Part shown: piece after piece, positions 5,094 to 5,262 of the stretch
Layout: each line of letters begins with the position of its first letter
Position numbering within the stretch: position 1 is the stretch's first letter
Source of the DNA: Candidatus Poribacteria bacterium
GTDB taxonomy: Bacteria > Poribacteria > WGA-4E > WGA-3G
Assembly (NCBI GenBank): GCA_009845505.1
Contig: VXZL01000250.1
Coordinates: forward strand, 1-5,262
Direction of reading: 5' to 3'
Length of the DNA stretch: 5,262 nt
Notes under the pieces: generated by a model
Seen by the model: only the letters and a program-made list of their open reading frames with translations
What the model was told of the DNA's origin: nothing
The model's database searches: none
Translations under genes and position numbers: made by a program

Positions 5094-5262
5094 TCATCTT
5101 TCCCTCCACTTTTTTATCCACTTAGGCGACAACCCAATTATGTAGGGCAATTGCGTTTTGATGGACTTTACTTCCGCACCAACATTTTCCGCGTGGCAGT
5201 AAATTCGCCTGCGGTAACGGAGTCGCGTGTGGACTCCGTGGACAATGTATAGAAATAGACAC
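5094..5262 (-). other. open minus-strand frame at the right edge, gene tail or dispersed repeat
   Basis: One minus frame is open without a stop from the right edge to TGA at 5094-5096, about 55 codons, and includes GAEVKSIKTQLPYIIGL. A second minus frame is also open for some 50 codons, so openness alone is weak evidence. No start codon with a ribosome site can be assigned; the stop overlaps an ATG (5097) preceded by GGAGGG (5107-5102) that opens only a five-codon frame. An 8-bp inverted repeat (ACGGAGTC with GACTCCGT) lies near 5217-5240. I read this as either the 3' end of a gene lying mostly outside the window or a dispersed repeat. Confidence 0.2.

Noticed and set aside
5080..5097. Five-codon minigene MNAAG with a GGAGGG site and TAAATG junction
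   Set aside because: It is upstream of the predicted transcription start, and such short frames arise easily by chance.

Overview
The window looks like a stretch of chromosome from an uncultured diderm (Gram-negative-type) bacterium. Two genes encode proteins with Sec-type signal peptides, and one of those is a likely outer-membrane beta-barrel. Short degenerate heptamer repeats in the intergenic regions, decayed IS200/IS605-type tails and generous spacing remind me of Candidatus Poribacteria (sponge-associated) genomes. That assignment is from memory and cannot be verified here.

Layout, left to right. Positions 1-600 hold no convincing intact gene. They contain two decayed TnpB-like C-terminal tails on the minus strand (1-60 and about 370-490), each with the hairpin typical of IS200/IS605 3' ends. 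Between them is a strong-looking minus-strand promoter (320-348) with no reading frame after it in the window. Positions 531-650 hold stacked hairpins that would form the 3' end of the amt transcript. Next comes a minus-strand pair: a predicted outer-membrane barrel protein (2096-2812) followed by a full-length Amt ammonium transporter (641-1978). The 117-bp gap between them carries inverted heptamer arrays. A plus-strand sigma70-type promoter at 2923-2951 starts a leader of about 200 nt, with another inverted heptamer-array element, ahead of a plus-strand GT-C (family 39-like) membrane glycosyltransferase (3156-4565). Converging on it with a 13-bp gap is a minus-strand gene for a 104-residue coiled-coil protein with a C-terminal membrane anchor (4579-4893). 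That gene is preceded by a possible 31-residue small ORF (4913-5008) and a good promoter (5038-5066). The right edge (5094-5262) has an open minus-strand frame without a start, and may be a dispersed repeat or a gene tail.

Functionally, the only clear partnership is barrel protein plus Amt. The barrel could let ammonium or another small solute cross the outer membrane, with Amt moving it across the inner membrane; no PII/GlnK gene is in view. The glycosyltransferase and the coiled-coil gene look like independent units. I see no CRISPR array, tRNA, rRNA or intact mobile element.
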